This document shows, one piece after another, positions 45,657 through 55,254 of a stretch of DNA of 64,000 nucleotides. The stretch is from Shinella zoogloeoides. Its GTDB lineage: Bacteria > Pseudomonadota > Alphaproteobacteria > Rhizobiales > Rhizobiaceae. Location: positions 186,001 through 250,000 of the forward strand of contig NZ_QNUJ01000007.1 in the NCBI RefSeq assembly GCF_003574625.1. The letters run 5' to 3'. How positions within the stretch are numbered: the first letter of the stretch is position 1; each line of letters starts with the position of its first letter. The translations under genes were made by a program, and so were the position numbers. The notes under the pieces were generated by a model. It worked only from the letters and a program-made list of their open reading frames with translations, was not told the DNA's origin and made no database searches.

Positions 45657-46850
45657 CTAGCAGGCGAGATCGGCGACGACGGCGTCGAGGATCAGCATCC
45701 CGGCCGGCGTGCAGCGCAGCCGCGAATTGCCGAGCCGCTCGATGAAACCGTGGTCGATGAGGAACTGTTCGCGGTCCGGGTCGAGATCGCGGCCGGAAAG
45801 GCTCTGCCAGCGGGCGAGATCCACGCCCTCCTTCAGCCGCAGGCCCATCAGCAGGAGCTCGTCCGCCTGCGCCTCGTATTCCAGCACTTCCTGGTCGACC
45901 ATGCCGTGGCCTTCGGCCTCGACGAGCGACAGCCAGCCCTCGGGCTTGCGCTCCGTCGCGGTCGCGATCTTCGCGCCGCCCGTCGTCAGCCGGCCATGGG
46001 CGCCGGGGCCGATGCCGACATAATCGCCATAGCGCCAGTAGGTGAGGTTGTGGCGGCTTTCCGAGCCGGGGCGGGCGTGATTGGAAACCTCGTAGGCCGG
46101 CATGCCCTCGCGCTCGGTGATCTCCTGCGTCGCCTCGTAGAGCACGGCGGACTGCTCTCCATCCGGCACCACCAGCTTGCCGGCCTTGTGCAGGCCGTAG
46201 AAGGGCGTGCCTTCCTCGATGGTGAGCTGGTAGAGCGAGAGATGGTCGACCGCGTAGGAGACCGCTTCCTTCAGCTCCCGGTCCCATTCCTCCACCGTCT
46301 GGTTCGGGCGGGCATAGATGAGATCGAAGGACATGCGCGGGAAGATGTCACGCGCAAGCCGTATGGCCTTCAGCGCATCGGCGACGTCATGCAGCCGGCC
46401 GAGGAATTTCAGGTCCCGGTCATTCAGCGCCTGCACGCCGAGCGAGACGCGGTTGACACCGGCGGCGCGGTAGCCGCGAAAACGTTCGGCCTCCACGCTG
46501 GAGGGGTTCGCCTCCATGGTGATCTCGATACCATCAGGCACATGCCAGTGGCGGGCGATGCCATTGAGGATCGCGTCCACCGTCTCCGGCGCCATCAGCG
46601 AGGGCGTGCCCCCACCCATGAAGATGCTGGTGATGGTGCGCGAGCCCGTCAGCCGGCGCATCGTCGCCATTTCCTTCAGGAAAGCCTGCACGAAGCGCGG
46701 CTGGTCGACCGGCTGGTGGCGCACATGGCTGTTGAAGTCGCAGTAAGGGCATTTGGCGGCACAGAACGGCCAGTGCACATAGATGCCGAAGCCGGGATCG
46801 GAGAGGTCCGTTCCCGTGCTCGGCCGGATATCGAAGGGCACCGCCGTCAT
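45657..46850 (-). CDS. hemW: HemW family radical SAM haem chaperone
   Basis: A 397-residue radical SAM protein related to coproporphyrinogen III oxidase HemN but lacking its function; HemW binds haem and a 4Fe-4S cluster and delivers haem to respiratory proteins. The radical SAM cluster is formed by Cys30, Cys34 and Cys37 (WPFCAAKCPYCDFNSH), followed by GGGTPSLM. It is the last of a minus-strand run VOC-rdgB-hemW. Convergent with dnaA, sharing the terminator zone. Confidence 0.93.
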   Translation of the reverse strand: MTAVPFDIRPSTGTDLSDPGFGIYVHWPFCAAKCPYCDFNSHVRHQPVDQPRFVQAFLKEMATMRRLTGSRTITSIFMGGGTPSLMAPETVDAILNGIARHWHVPDGIEITMEANPSSVEAERFRGYRAAGVNRVSLGVQALNDRDLKFLGRLHDVADALKAIRLARDIFPRMSFDLIYARPNQTVEEWDRELKEAVSYAVDHLSLYQLTIEEGTPFYGLHKAGKLVVPDGEQSAVLYEATQEITEREGMPAYEVSNHARPGSESRHNLTYWRYGDYVGIGPGAHGRLTTGGAKIATATERKPEGWLSLVEAEGHGMVDQEVLEYEAQADELLLMGLRLKEGVDLARWQSLSGRDLDPDREQFLIDHGFIERLGNSRLRCTPAGMLILDAVVADLAC

Positions 46851-46856
46851 GACGCG

Positions 46857-47501
46857 TCAGGCTTTCAGGCAGGTTTCGACAAAGATCTTGAAGGCGCGGG
46901 CGCGGTGCGAGAGCGCGGTCGCGTCACCCGGCTTCCAGCCATGCTTTTCTTCCGCGCTCATCTCGCCGAAGGTCGTCTCGTACCCTTCCGGCTGGAAGAC
47001 GGGGTCATAGCCGAAACCCTTGTCGCCGCGCGGCGGCCAGACCACATGGCCTTCCACCTCGCCGCGGAAGAGTTCCGTATGGCCGTCCGGCCAGGCAAGG
47101 CACAGCACGGAGACGAAGCGCGCGGTGCGATCCTTCACGTCCGTCGCGCCCTTTTCGGAAAGGGCCTTTTCGACCTTTTCCATGGCCATGGCGAAATCGC
47201 GCGTGCCGTCTTCCTTCTCCGCCCAGTTGGCGGTGTAGACGCCCGGCGCGCCGCCCAGCGCGTCGATCACGAGGCCGGAATCATCGGAAAGGGCCGGCAG
47301 GCCCGAGGCCTTTGCCGAGGCGAGCGCCTTGATCGTCGCGTTTTCCTCGAAGGTCGTGCCGGTCTCGTCCGGTTCCTCGAACTTCAGTTCCGCGGCGGAC
47401 TTGGCGGAAAAGCCGAAGGGGCCGATCAGGTCCTCGATCTCGCGGATCTTTCCGGCATTGTGGCTGGCGACGACGATCGTCTTGGTATCGAGCTTGCGCA
47501 T
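46857..47501 (-). CDS. rdgB: RdgB/HAM1 family non-canonical purine NTP pyrophosphatase
   Basis: A 214-residue enzyme that hydrolyses dITP, XTP and ITP to monophosphates, keeping deaminated purines out of DNA. Visible: [13 protein letters not shown] near the N-terminus, and the metal/substrate site around [12 protein letters not shown] and later [12 protein letters not shown]. The start at 47501 was favoured over the upstream Met at 47543. It overlaps no neighbour but lies only 6 bases from hemW and 8 from the VOC gene. Confidence 0.95.
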   Translation of the reverse strand: MRKLDTKTIVVASHNAGKIREIEDLIGPFGFSAKSAAELKFEEPDETGTTFEENATIKALASAKASGLPALSDDSGLVIDALGGAPGVYTANWAEKEDGTRDFAMAMEKVEKALSEKGATDVKDRTARFVSVLCLAWPDGHTELFRGEVEGHVVWPPRGDKGFGYDPVFQPEGYETTFGEMSAEEKHGWKPGDATALSHRARAFKIFVETCLKA

Positions 47502-47509
47502 GAGGGGTC

Positions 47510-47926
47510 CTAAGCGATGTTCCACAGAGCCGGCTCGGCGCATTCGAGGCTGTTGCCGGCGGGGTCGCGGAAATAGATGGAGCGGGCGCCGTTCGGCCAG
47601 CGAAAATCCGCTTCGATGGCGATTCCGGCTTCTTCCAGCTTTTTCACCCAGAAATCAAGCGCGGGGCCGGGAATGCGAAAACAGGCGTGGCCGGGGCCGC
47701 TGGTGCCATGCACCGGCACGGGAAAGGCCTGCGGCGGCGGGGGCACGGCGGTCTCCTTCGCATTGAAGATCAGGAGAACGCCCGGCCCACAGCGGAAGAA
47801 GACATGGCGGTTGCCGTGCCGGGTGATCTTCTCGAGGCCGAGAATGCCGCCATAGAAGGCCTCCGCCGCGTCGAGGTCATCCGCGTAAAGCGCGGTTTCG
47901 AGAATGCCTTCGATCGCGGCGGTCAT
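47510..47926 (-). CDS. VOC family protein
   Basis: A 138-residue protein of the vicinal-oxygen-chelate fold ([24 protein letters not shown] at the start, [16 protein letters not shown] at the end). Function is unknown. The start at 47926 was taken because it matches the family N-terminus. It lies between rph and rdgB on the minus strand, likely in the same operon. Confidence 0.87.
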   Translation of the reverse strand: MTAAIEGILETALYADDLDAAEAFYGGILGLEKITRHGNRHVFFRCGPGVLLIFNAKETAVPPPPQAFPVPVHGTSGPGHACFRIPGPALDFWVKKLEEAGIAIEADFRWPNGARSIYFRDPAGNSLECAEPALWNIA

Positions 47927-47942
47927 GGTCTTGCGCCTTTTC

Positions 47943-48659
47943 TCAGGCGATGGCCTGCTTCTGCATGGCGACGAGGTCGGCGATGCCGTTGCGGGCAAGC
48001 GCCATCAGGCTGGAGAATTCCTCCTCCGTGAACGGCTTGCCTTCCGCGGTGCCCTGGATTTCGACGATGCCGCCCGAGCCGGTCATGACAAAGTTGGCGT
48101 CGGTCTCGGCGGCGGAGTCTTCGAGATAGTCGAGGTCGATCACCGACTGCGCGGCGAAGATGCCGCAGGAGATCGCGGCGACATGATCCTTCAGGACCTT
48201 CTCGACCTTGATCATGCTGCGTGCTTCCATCCACTTCAGGCAGTCGTGGAGGGCGATCCATGCGCCGGTGATGGAGGCGGTACGCGTGCCGCCATCCGCC
48301 TGGATGACGTCGCAGTCGACGGTGATCTGGCGCTCGCCGAGTGCTTCGAGATCGACGATGGCGCGCAGCGACCGGCCGATGAGGCGTTGGATTTCCTGCG
48401 TGCGGCCGCCCTGCTTGCCGGCGGCGGCTTCGCGCTTCATGCGGTCGCCGGTGGCGCGCGGCAGCATGCCGTATTCGGCCGTCACCCAGCCCTTGCCGCT
48501 GTTGCGCAGCCACGGCGGCGTCTTGTCTTCCAGGCTTGCGGTGACGAGCACGTGCGTATCGCCGAACTTGACGAGACAGGAGCCTTCGGCATGCTTGGAA
48601 ACGTTGCGCTCGAAGGAAACCTTGCGCATCTGATCGGTTTTTCTGCCGGACGGCCGCAT
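47943..48659 (-). CDS. rph: Ribonuclease PH
   Basis: A 238-residue phosphorolytic exoribonuclease of the PH superfamily that trims tRNA 3-prime ends. Visible: [36 protein letters not shown] and [21 protein letters not shown]. The start at 48659 is the family N-terminus ([14 protein letters not shown]); an upstream Met at 48740 would be too far. It is divergent from hrcA. Confidence 0.97.
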   Translation of the reverse strand: MRPSGRKTDQMRKVSFERNVSKHAEGSCLVKFGDTHVLVTASLEDKTPPWLRNSGKGWVTAEYGMLPRATGDRMKREAAAGKQGGRTQEIQRLIGRSLRAIVDLEALGERQITVDCDVIQADGGTRTASITGAWIALHDCLKWMEARSMIKVEKVLKDHVAAISCGIFAAQSVIDLDYLEDSAAETDANFVMTGSGGIVEIQGTAEGKPFTEEEFSSLMALARNGIADLVAMQKQAIA

Positions 48660-48810
48660 TGCGAACTCCTGTCTGAGATATGTGTGAGGCTGCTTTAGAC
48701 CACTTCGCCGGGCGAGGGAATGCCGGAGGCCGAAGGTCAAGGAAAATCCGTTTTGCGCCGGCCGGCGAAATCACTATATTCCGGGCGGACAACAGGATTG
48801 CAGTTCAAAG

Positions 48811-49890
48811 ATGGTTTTGAGATCTCCGGGACCTGACATTCAGGCGGCGCTCGACGAGCGTTCGGGCGAAATCTTCCGCCGCATCGTCGAGACCTATCTG
48901 GAAAGCGGCGAGCCGCTCGGCTCGCGCAACCTGTCGCGCATCCTGCCCATGTCGCTCTCGCCCGCCTCCGTGCGCAACGTGATGAGCGATCTGGAAGAAC
49001 TCGGCCTCATCTATTCGCCGCATATCAGCGCGGGCCGCCTGCCGACGCAGCTCGGCCTGCGCTTCTTCGTCGATGCCTTCATGCAGGTCGGCAATATCTC
49101 CGCCGAGGACCGCGCCTCTATCGAGCGCCATGTGCGCCCGCACGGTCAGAAGCACACCGCCGTCGAGACCATGATGAACGAGGCGAGCCAGGCGCTGTCC
49201 GGCATGTCGCGCGGCGCCGGCCTCGTCATCACCACCAAGAACGACGCCGTGCTGAAGCATGTCGAGTTCATCCGGCTGGAGCCGACCAAGGCGCTCGTCG
49301 TGCTGGTGGGCGATCACGACCAGGTGGAGAACCGCATCATCGAGCTGCCGGCGGGCGTCACCAGCTCGCAACTCACCGAGGCGGCCAATTTCCTCAACGC
49401 GCATCTGTCGGGCAACACGCTGCTGGAGGCCCGCTCGCAGCTGGAGCGCCTGCGCGGCGAGATCAGCAGCGAGCTCGACAAGCTGTCGCAGGACCTCGTC
49501 GAACGCGGCCTTGCCGTCTGGTCCGGCGGCTTCGACGAGGCAAAGCCGACGCGCCTCATCGTGCGCGGCCGGGCGAACCTTCTGGAAGGCCTTGCCGGCG
49601 CCGACGACATCGACCGCCTGCGCATGCTCTTCGATGACCTTGAGCGCAAGGACAGCCTGATCGAGCTGCTGAACCTCGCTGAGACAGGGCCGGGCGTGCG
49701 CATCTTCATCGGCTCGGAGAACAAGCTCTTCTCGCTCTCCGGCTCCTCGCTCATCGTCGCGCCCTACAGGGACGGCGACGACAAGATCGTCGGCGCGGTC
49801 GGCGTCATCGGTCCGACGCGGCTCAACTATTCCCGCATCGTGCCGATGGTGGACTATACGGCGCAATTGATGTCGCGGCTTTCGCGCTGA
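48811..49890 (+). CDS. hrcA: Heat-inducible transcription repressor HrcA
   Basis: A 359-residue repressor of chaperone genes which binds the CIRCE inverted repeat. Visible: an N-terminal winged-helix ([34 protein letters not shown]) and a GAF-like C-terminal domain ending with [22 protein letters not shown]. The start ATG at 48811. The rph-hrcA divergent gap lacks a recognised CIRCE element, so regulation here is not obvious. grpE follows after about 145 bases. Confidence 0.96.
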   Translation: MVLRSPGPDIQAALDERSGEIFRRIVETYLESGEPLGSRNLSRILPMSLSPASVRNVMSDLEELGLIYSPHISAGRLPTQLGLRFFVDAFMQVGNISAEDRASIERHVRPHGQKHTAVETMMNEASQALSGMSRGAGLVITTKNDAVLKHVEFIRLEPTKALVVLVGDHDQVENRIIELPAGVTSSQLTEAANFLNAHLSGNTLLEARSQLERLRGEISSELDKLSQDLVERGLAVWSGGFDEAKPTRLIVRGRANLLEGLAGADDIDRLRMLFDDLERKDSLIELLNLAETGPGVRIFIGSENKLFSLSGSSLIVAPYRDGDDKIVGAVGVIGPTRLNYSRIVPMVDYTAQLMSRLSR

Positions 49891-49966
49891 GGCATGCCGC
49901 GCAAAGGTGCGCGGCGGCCCTGCGAGAACGGCATGCCATCCGTTGCGCCGGCTTTCCGGCCGTCAG

Positions 49967-49997
49967 CCCTTGATTTTTCAGGCCCGAAGCTCGATAT
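49967..49997 (+). promoter_or_regulatory. Possible RpoH-type promoter of grpE
   Basis: CCCTTGAT (49967-49974) and TCGATAT about 16 bases later resemble heat-shock sigma-32 promoters of alphaproteobacteria (CTTG and a CCATAT-like -10). Weak by itself, but expected for a chaperone cofactor gene starting at 50036. Confidence 0.35.
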
Positions 49998-50035
49998 CGA
50001 GCGCAACCCCTTAGCAATGCAATTCGGAGTACGTC

Positions 50036-50656
50036 ATGACCGACGAGACCAAGAAACACGGACCTGACGAAGCGGTGGACAGCAACCTTGCCGCTGAAGC
50101 ATCCGCAGCGGACACCGCCGTCGAGGCGGAAGTCGCGGCCGAACCCGATCCGGTCGAGGTTCTGAAGGCGGAGAATGCCGACCTTCGCGACAAGTACCTG
50201 CGCCTCGCCGCCGAGATGGACAACCTGCGCCGCCGCACCGAGCGCGACGTGAAGGACGCCAAGTCCTATTCCGTCGCGGGCTTTGCGCGCGACATGCTGG
50301 CTGTGTCCGACAACCTGCGCCGCGCGCTCGACGCCATCCCGGCCGAAGCCCTCGCGGGCGACGATGCCGGCCTCAAGGCGCTGGCGGACGGTGTCGAGAT
50401 GACCGAGCGTTCCATGCTGTCGGCGCTGGAGCGCCACGGCGTGCGCAAGCTCGATCCGATCGGCGAGAAGTTCGACCCGCATTTCCATCAGGCCATGTTC
50501 GAGGTGCCGAACCCCGACGTCGCCAGCAACACGGTCGTCCAGGTCGTGCAGGACGGCTACGTCATCGGCGAGCGCGTCCTGCGTCCCGCCATGGTCGGCG
50601 TCTCCAAGGGCGGCCCGAAGGCCCCCGCCGGCGAGACGAGCACCGCGCAGGCCTGA
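50036..50656 (+). CDS. grpE: Nucleotide exchange factor GrpE
   Basis: A 206-residue cochaperone which releases ADP from DnaK. The N-terminus is acidic and low-complexity, followed by the coiled-coil ([30 protein letters not shown]) and the C-terminal wing ([21 protein letters not shown]-like [13 protein letters not shown]). Cytoplasmic. It follows hrcA as in other rhizobia, with a separate probable RpoH promoter and a terminator. Confidence 0.96.
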   Translation: MTDETKKHGPDEAVDSNLAAEASAADTAVEAEVAAEPDPVEVLKAENADLRDKYLRLAAEMDNLRRRTERDVKDAKSYSVAGFARDMLAVSDNLRRALDAIPAEALAGDDAGLKALADGVEMTERSMLSALERHGVRKLDPIGEKFDPHFHQAMFEVPNPDVASNTVVQVVQDGYVIGERVLRPAMVGVSKGGPKAPAGETSTAQA

Positions 50657-50679
50657 CCGGTCTTCCCGACATGTTCCGG

Positions 50680-50710
50680 CGCCCGCATCCGCAACGGTGC
50701 GGGCGTTTTT
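50680..50710 (+). terminator. Rho-independent terminator of grpE
   Basis: CGCCCGCA / TGCGGGCG 8-bp stem, a 10-base loop and TTTTT immediately after. Confidence 0.9.
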
Positions 50711-50740
50711 CCTGTGCCGTTTCCGATGCGCCCGAAACGC

Positions 50741-50777
50741 GAAGACCGCCGCAGGATTCTGGTCCGCAGCGGTCTTC
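50741..50777 (-). terminator. Hairpin in the grpE-ptsN convergent region
   Basis: GAAGACCGC / GCGGTCTTC, a 9-bp stem with a 19-base loop, lying about 30 bases past the ptsN stop on the minus strand. There is little T after it, so it is a tentative terminator. Confidence 0.4.
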
Positions 50778-50807
50778 CCAAGCAATCGAATAGGGTATTG
50801 CGCAGCC

Positions 50808-51269
50808 TCAGGCCGCGGATGCCTGTTCCTCGCTGAGGCAGGCATAGATGGCGCTCTCGCTGTCGGAGGCGCGCAGCTTTGCGACCATGGCCGGGTCGCG
50901 CAGCACGCGGGCGATGCGCGAAAGGGCCTTCAGGTGGTCCGCGCCGGCGCCTTCCGGCGCGAGCAGCAGGAAGACGAGGTCCACCGGCTGGTCGTCCAGT
51001 GCCTCGAAGTCCACGGGGGTTTCGAGCCTCGCGAAGAGGCCGGTGATCTGCGAAAGCTCCTTCAGCTTGCCGTGCGGAATGGCGATGCCATTGCCGACGC
51101 CGGTCGAACCGAGGCGCTCACGCTGAAGGATGACGTCGAAGATTTCGCGTTCCGGAATCCCGGTAATCTTTGCCGCTTTTGCTGCCAGCTCCTGAAGCAG
51201 CTGCTTCTTGGAATTGGCCTTCATCGCCGGAATAATCGCACTCTGCTGCAGTAGACCTGCCAATGCCAT
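50808..51269 (-). CDS. ptsN: PTS IIA-like nitrogen-regulatory protein
   Basis: A 153-residue EIIA-Ntr protein. The phosphorylatable His66 lies in GIAIPHGKLKEL. It receives phosphate from Npr in the nitrogen PTS and regulates K+ uptake and nitrogen genes; it is cytoplasmic. It belongs to the conserved group ptsN-hpf-rpoN in reverse order here (minus strand), 73 bases downstream of hpf. Confidence 0.95.
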   Translation of the reverse strand: MALAGLLQQSAIIPAMKANSKKQLLQELAAKAAKITGIPEREIFDVILQRERLGSTGVGNGIAIPHGKLKELSQITGLFARLETPVDFEALDDQPVDLVFLLLAPEGAGADHLKALSRIARVLRDPAMVAKLRASDSESAIYACLSEEQASAA

Positions 51270-51342
51270 GCTCTTGTCCTCGTGCGCTGGGTGAAGGGTT
51301 TGAAGAAGCGTGGTGCCCGTCCCGGCACCACGCTCCCGTCAC

Positions 51343-51918
51343 TCAGCCTTTGATACTGGCTGCATCGATCCAGCCAATATTTCCGTCGTTGCGTCGGTAG
51401 ACGATATTGAGCTGCTCCGACCCCGCGCTGCGGAAGAGAAGAACCGGTTCGTCCGTCATGTCGAGCGCCATGACGGCGCCTGCCACGGACAGGGTCCGGA
51501 GTTTCTTCGTGCTTTCCGCGACGATGGTCGGCGCGTAGTCCTCGGGAAGCTCTTCGTCTTCGTCGGGGACCGAATCCATCACCGTGTAGGCCACCTCTGC
51601 AAAGGCGTCATGACCGTTGCCGTTATGGTGTGCCTTGAGTTTGCGCTTGTACCGGCGCAGGCGCTTTTCGATCCGCTCCGAGGCTGCCTGGAAGGCTGCC
51701 AGGGGATCGTTGGCCTCGCCATTGGCCTGCAATGCCGTACCCGTGTCCAGGTGAAGCTTGCAGTCCGCACTGTACCGCGATCCCGCCTTTTCCACGGTGA
51801 CCTGGCTCGAATATCCTCCGTCGAAATATTTGGTTACGGCCTCCTCCACCTGCTCTTCAATACGCTGGCGGAAGCTGTCGCCGATTTCCATATGTTTACC
51901 GGACACACGCACACTCAT
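51343..51918 (-). CDS. hpf: Ribosome hibernation promoting factor, long form
   Basis: A 191-residue long-form HPF/RaiA-type protein: the N-terminal domain (GKHMEIGDSFRQRIEEQVEEA) binds the 30S decoding region and the C-terminal domain (EPVLLFRSAGSEQLNIVYRRNDGNIGWID) promotes 100S dimer formation in stationary phase. A flexible linker joins them. The start at 51918 was chosen for the family N-terminus MSVRVSGKHM, with GAGAGG upstream. It lies between rpoN and ptsN. Confidence 0.94.
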   Translation of the reverse strand: MSVRVSGKHMEIGDSFRQRIEEQVEEAVTKYFDGGYSSQVTVEKAGSRYSADCKLHLDTGTALQANGEANDPLAAFQAASERIEKRLRRYKRKLKAHHNGNGHDAFAEVAYTVMDSVPDEDEELPEDYAPTIVAESTKKLRTLSVAGAVMALDMTDEPVLLFRSAGSEQLNIVYRRNDGNIGWIDAASIKG

Positions 51919-52167
51919 GGAGGGTACCTCTCTTTCATGATTTGCGTACACCAGTCTATTCCAACCTCATCTGCGTTCCAAGCGTTTCACACACGCGCTG
52001 TTTGCTGCATCGCACGCTTGGGAAAAGCGGGGATAGTCTGGAAGTCCGGCCTGCCTTCCCTTCGGAAGTGGGGCGCGCATTAGCCCTTCCAGCCCGCGAA
52101 GTCAATCGGCCGATTCAGCCATCGTTAACTTCTCACAGGCCGGAACGCGGCTGTCCCGGGCTTTGTT

Positions 52168-53709
52168 TCAAGTGGCCGAGGCCTTGGCGAGCGCGCGTTT
52201 TTCGCGCCGGCGCTGCACGGAGGAGGGGATGTTCATCGCCTCGCGGTACTTCGCCACCGTACGGCGGGCAAGCTCCACGCCGCCCTTGCGCAGGACATCG
52301 ACGATGTCGTCGTCGGAGAGCACCGCCTCGGGGGCTTCCTGCGCGATCATGCTGCGGATGCGGTGGCGCACGCTCTCGGCCGAATGGGAATCGCCGCCCT
52401 CGGCCGAGCCGATCGAGACGGTGAAGAAATATTTCAGCTCGAACAGGCCGCGCGGCGTCAGCATGTACTTGTTCGAGGTGACGCGGCTCACCGTCGATTC
52501 ATGCATCCTGATCGCCTCGGCGATCGTTTTCAGGTTCAGCGGGCGCAGGTGGTCGACCCCGTTGACGAGGAAGGCATCCTGCTGGCGCACGATCTCGCTC
52601 GCCACCTTCAGGATGGTGCGGGCGCGCTGGTCGAGGCTGCGCGTCAGCCAATTGGCCGTCTGGAGACATTCGTTGAGAAAGCCGTAATCCGCGCTGTCGC
52701 GGCTCGTGCGGCTGGAAACGGCGGTATAGTAGTCGCGGTTGACCAGCACGCGGGGCAGGGTGTCGGCATTGAGCTCGACATGCCAGCTTCCGTCGGGCGC
52801 GGCGCGCACGACGATGTCCGGCACCACGGCCTCGGAAGCGCCCGTCTCGTAGCGCGTGCCGGGCTTCGGGTCGAGCTTGCGGATTTCCGCCAGCATGTCG
52901 AGAAGGTCCTCCTCGCCGACGCCGCAGAGTTTCTTCAGCGTCGCGAAGTCGCGCCGGGCGAGCAGTTCGAGATTGCCGACGAGCGCCGCCATGGCGGGGT
53001 CGAGCCGGTCCCTGGCCCTCAGCTGGATCGCAAGGCACTCGCTGAGCGAGCGGGCGAAGACGCCGGGCGGATCGAGCTCCTGCAGGCGGGCGAGCACGCG
53101 CTCGACTTCCGCGGCGGGCTTGCCGAGCTTCGCGGCGGTCTCCGCCGTGCTGCCCTGGAGATAGCCGGCCTCGTCGAGCTGGTCGACGAGATGCTGGGCG
53201 ATCAGCCGGTCGACGGGGTCGGCAAGGGCGAAGGGAATCTGCTCGTTCAGGACGTCGCGCAGCGTCTTGCGGCTCGCCACGAAGTCGTCGAGGTCGTAGC
53301 CCTCGCCGTCCCCGCCGCCGCCCGGCATGGACTTCCACTGTCCGATCAGCTCCGGCGCGTCCGCCGCGCGGGGCCCGGCATCGTCGGGAAAGACATTGTC
53401 GAGCCCGCCGTCGAGGGTTTCGGGCGCGCTGCCGGCGGTGCCGCTGGTGGCTGTTTCGTAAAGGTCCGCCTGGCTGCCATCCCCGCCGTGCTCGGTGGGG
53501 GAGGGCTCGGCCTCGGCGGTAAAGCGCTCGTCGCGCCCACCGTCGTCGTTCGCGGCGATTTCGAGGAGCGGGTTCTTCTCGACTTCCTGCTCGATGAACT
53601 GCGTCAGTTCGCCATGCGTCATCTGCAGCAGCTGGATCGACTGCATGAGCTGCGGCGTCATGACCAGCGACTGGTTCTGGCGCAGGAAAAGGCTGGCGGC
53701 GAGGGCCAT
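52168..53709 (-). CDS. rpoN: RNA polymerase sigma-54 factor
   Basis: A 513-residue sigma-54. Region I is glutamine-rich (QNQSLVMTPQLMQSIQLLQM), which binds activator-responsive core; then a variable acidic region, the core-binding domain, the HTH (ESTVSRVTSNKYM) and the RpoN box at the C-terminus (ARRTVAKYREAMNIPSS, from about residue 481). It transcribes nitrogen- and nodulation-related genes from -24/-12 promoters. It is followed by hpf-ptsN and preceded by lptB, about 150 bases upstream. Confidence 0.97.
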   Translation of the reverse strand: MALAASLFLRQNQSLVMTPQLMQSIQLLQMTHGELTQFIEQEVEKNPLLEIAANDDGGRDERFTAEAEPSPTEHGGDGSQADLYETATSGTAGSAPETLDGGLDNVFPDDAGPRAADAPELIGQWKSMPGGGGDGEGYDLDDFVASRKTLRDVLNEQIPFALADPVDRLIAQHLVDQLDEAGYLQGSTAETAAKLGKPAAEVERVLARLQELDPPGVFARSLSECLAIQLRARDRLDPAMAALVGNLELLARRDFATLKKLCGVGEEDLLDMLAEIRKLDPKPGTRYETGASEAVVPDIVVRAAPDGSWHVELNADTLPRVLVNRDYYTAVSSRTSRDSADYGFLNECLQTANWLTRSLDQRARTILKVASEIVRQQDAFLVNGVDHLRPLNLKTIAEAIRMHESTVSRVTSNKYMLTPRGLFELKYFFTVSIGSAEGGDSHSAESVRHRIRSMIAQEAPEAVLSDDDIVDVLRKGGVELARRTVAKYREAMNIPSSVQRRREKRALAKASAT

Positions 53710-53858
53710 GCGGACGCTCTACTCTCCGGAAATCCGCCCGAAGCCACAGGATCGGGGCGGCAGAAACCAACTGGCCCAAAAATTGCTTTTTAAAAGCGTT
53801 TGGTCAAGCGGCGGGCGCGAACTTGATGAAGATCGCGGCAACCGGGCGCGTCCCGCCC

Positions 53859-54668
53859 TCAGAGGCTGAAATTGTCGCCGAGATAGAGGCGGCGCACGTC
53901 GGCATTGCTGACGATGTCGTTCGCCCGGCCGTGGGTCAGCACCTCGCCGGCATGGATGATATAGGCGCGGTCGATGAGGCCGAGCGTCTCGCGCACGTTA
54001 TGGTCGGTGATCAGGACGCCGATGCCGCGCGAGGTGAGGTGACGCACCAGCGCCTGGATGTCGGCGACCGAGATCGGGTCGACGCCCGCGAAGGGTTCAT
54101 CGAGCAGCATGAAGGTCGGGTCGGTGGCAAGCGCGCGGGCGATCTCGAGGCGCCGGCGCTCGCCGCCGGAAAGCGCGATGGCGGGCGACTTGCGAAGATG
54201 CGAGATCGAGAATTCGGCGAGCAGGCTGTCGAGTTTTTCCTCCCGCCGCGCCTTGTCCTTGTCGTGAACTTCCAGCACGGCGCGGATGTTCTCCTCCACC
54301 GTGAGACCGCGGAAGATCGAGGCTTCCTGCGGCAGATAGCCGACGCCGAGGCGCGCCCGGCGGTACATCGGCATGGTGGTGACGTCGTGGCCGTTGATCT
54401 CGATCGAGCCCTCGTCGACGGGCACGAGACCGGTGATCATGTAGAAACAGGTCGTCTTGCCGGCGCCGTTCGGGCCGAGCAGTCCCACGGCCTCGCCGCG
54501 CCGGACGACGAGCGACACGCCGTTGACGACGCGCCGGTCGCGATAGGTCTTCGTCAGCCCTCGCGCAATGAGGGTTCCCTCGTAGCGCGACAGGTCGGTG
54601 CTGCGGTGGGGTTCCTGCGCACCCTTCTTCGGGTGGCGCGTCAGGCGGGTGAGCAGGGAAGATGACAC
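53859..54668 (-). CDS. lptB: LPS export system ATP-binding protein
   Basis: A 269-residue ATPase of the LptB2FG exporter which drives LPS transport from the inner membrane. Visible: GPNGAGKTTCFYM (Walker A), LSGGERRRLEIARAL (signature) and FMLLDEPFAGVDP (Walker B). It lacks a transmembrane part; LptF and LptG are not in this window. It lies 15 bases after lptA on the minus strand. Confidence 0.96.
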   Translation of the reverse strand: MSSSLLTRLTRHPKKGAQEPHRSTDLSRYEGTLIARGLTKTYRDRRVVNGVSLVVRRGEAVGLLGPNGAGKTTCFYMITGLVPVDEGSIEINGHDVTTMPMYRRARLGVGYLPQEASIFRGLTVEENIRAVLEVHDKDKARREEKLDSLLAEFSISHLRKSPAIALSGGERRRLEIARALATDPTFMLLDEPFAGVDPISVADIQALVRHLTSRGIGVLITDHNVRETLGLIDRAYIIHAGEVLTHGRANDIVSNADVRRLYLGDNFSL

Positions 54669-54683
54669 GGGAGAAGCGCTATA

Positions 54684-55247
54684 TCAGTTCGTTTTCTGGC
54701 GGGATTTGGGGTCGAGCTGGATCATGACGCGGCCGCCGCAGGCATCCAGCTTCGCTTCACCGGTGCGCATGGTGACGGAGAGCTGGCAGCCGACGAAGAC
54801 GTTCTCGCCTTCCGACAGCACGACCTTCTTGCCCTTGAGGACCAGCGTCTCGTTGTCGAGGTTGAACGTTCCGGTATCGGCGGTCGCTTCCTGCGTCTGC
54901 GACTTCAGGTAGACCTTGTCGAAGACATCGATCTTCTCGATGTCGGCATTGCCGCTGGCGACCGAGCCCTTGCCGCCTGACTTGTAGTGAACGACCATGC
55001 GGCCGGCCTGCAGCGTCGTCGTGCCCTGCACGACCTTCACATTGCCGGTGAATTCGGCCTTGTTCTCCTGGTCGCGGATTTCCAGCGCGTCGCTCTGGAT
55101 CTGGATCGGCTGGTCGTTCGAGAGCTGCACGCCCTTCATCTTGCTCGCCGTCTGCTGGGCGCCGGCATGGCCCGCGGCCAGCGCGAAGCCCGCGGCAAGA
55201 ACGAAAAGGCTGGCGGCCCGGACAGGGGCGGAGAGAGTGGCGAACAT
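54684..55247 (-). CDS. lptA: LPS-transport periplasmic protein LptA
   Basis: A 187-residue periplasmic LptA/OstA-type protein: signal peptide (residues about 8-28, ending AGA), then a beta-jellyroll (IQIQSDALEIRDQENKAEFTGNV) which forms the bridge carrying LPS across the periplasm. The start at 55247 is supported by the signal peptide; the frame continues to 55325. It lies 7 bases after lptC. Confidence 0.92.
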   Translation of the reverse strand: MFATLSAPVRAASLFVLAAGFALAAGHAGAQQTASKMKGVQLSNDQPIQIQSDALEIRDQENKAEFTGNVKVVQGTTTLQAGRMVVHYKSGGKGSVASGNADIEKIDVFDKVYLKSQTQEATADTGTFNLDNETLVLKGKKVVLSEGENVFVGCQLSVTMRTGEAKLDACGGRVMIQLDPKSRQKTN

Positions 55248-55254
55248 GGCGCTC

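Noticed and set aside
48660-48810. CIRCE element before hrcA
   Set aside because: I looked for TTAGCACTC-N9-GAGTGCTAA in the rph-hrcA gap and saw none.
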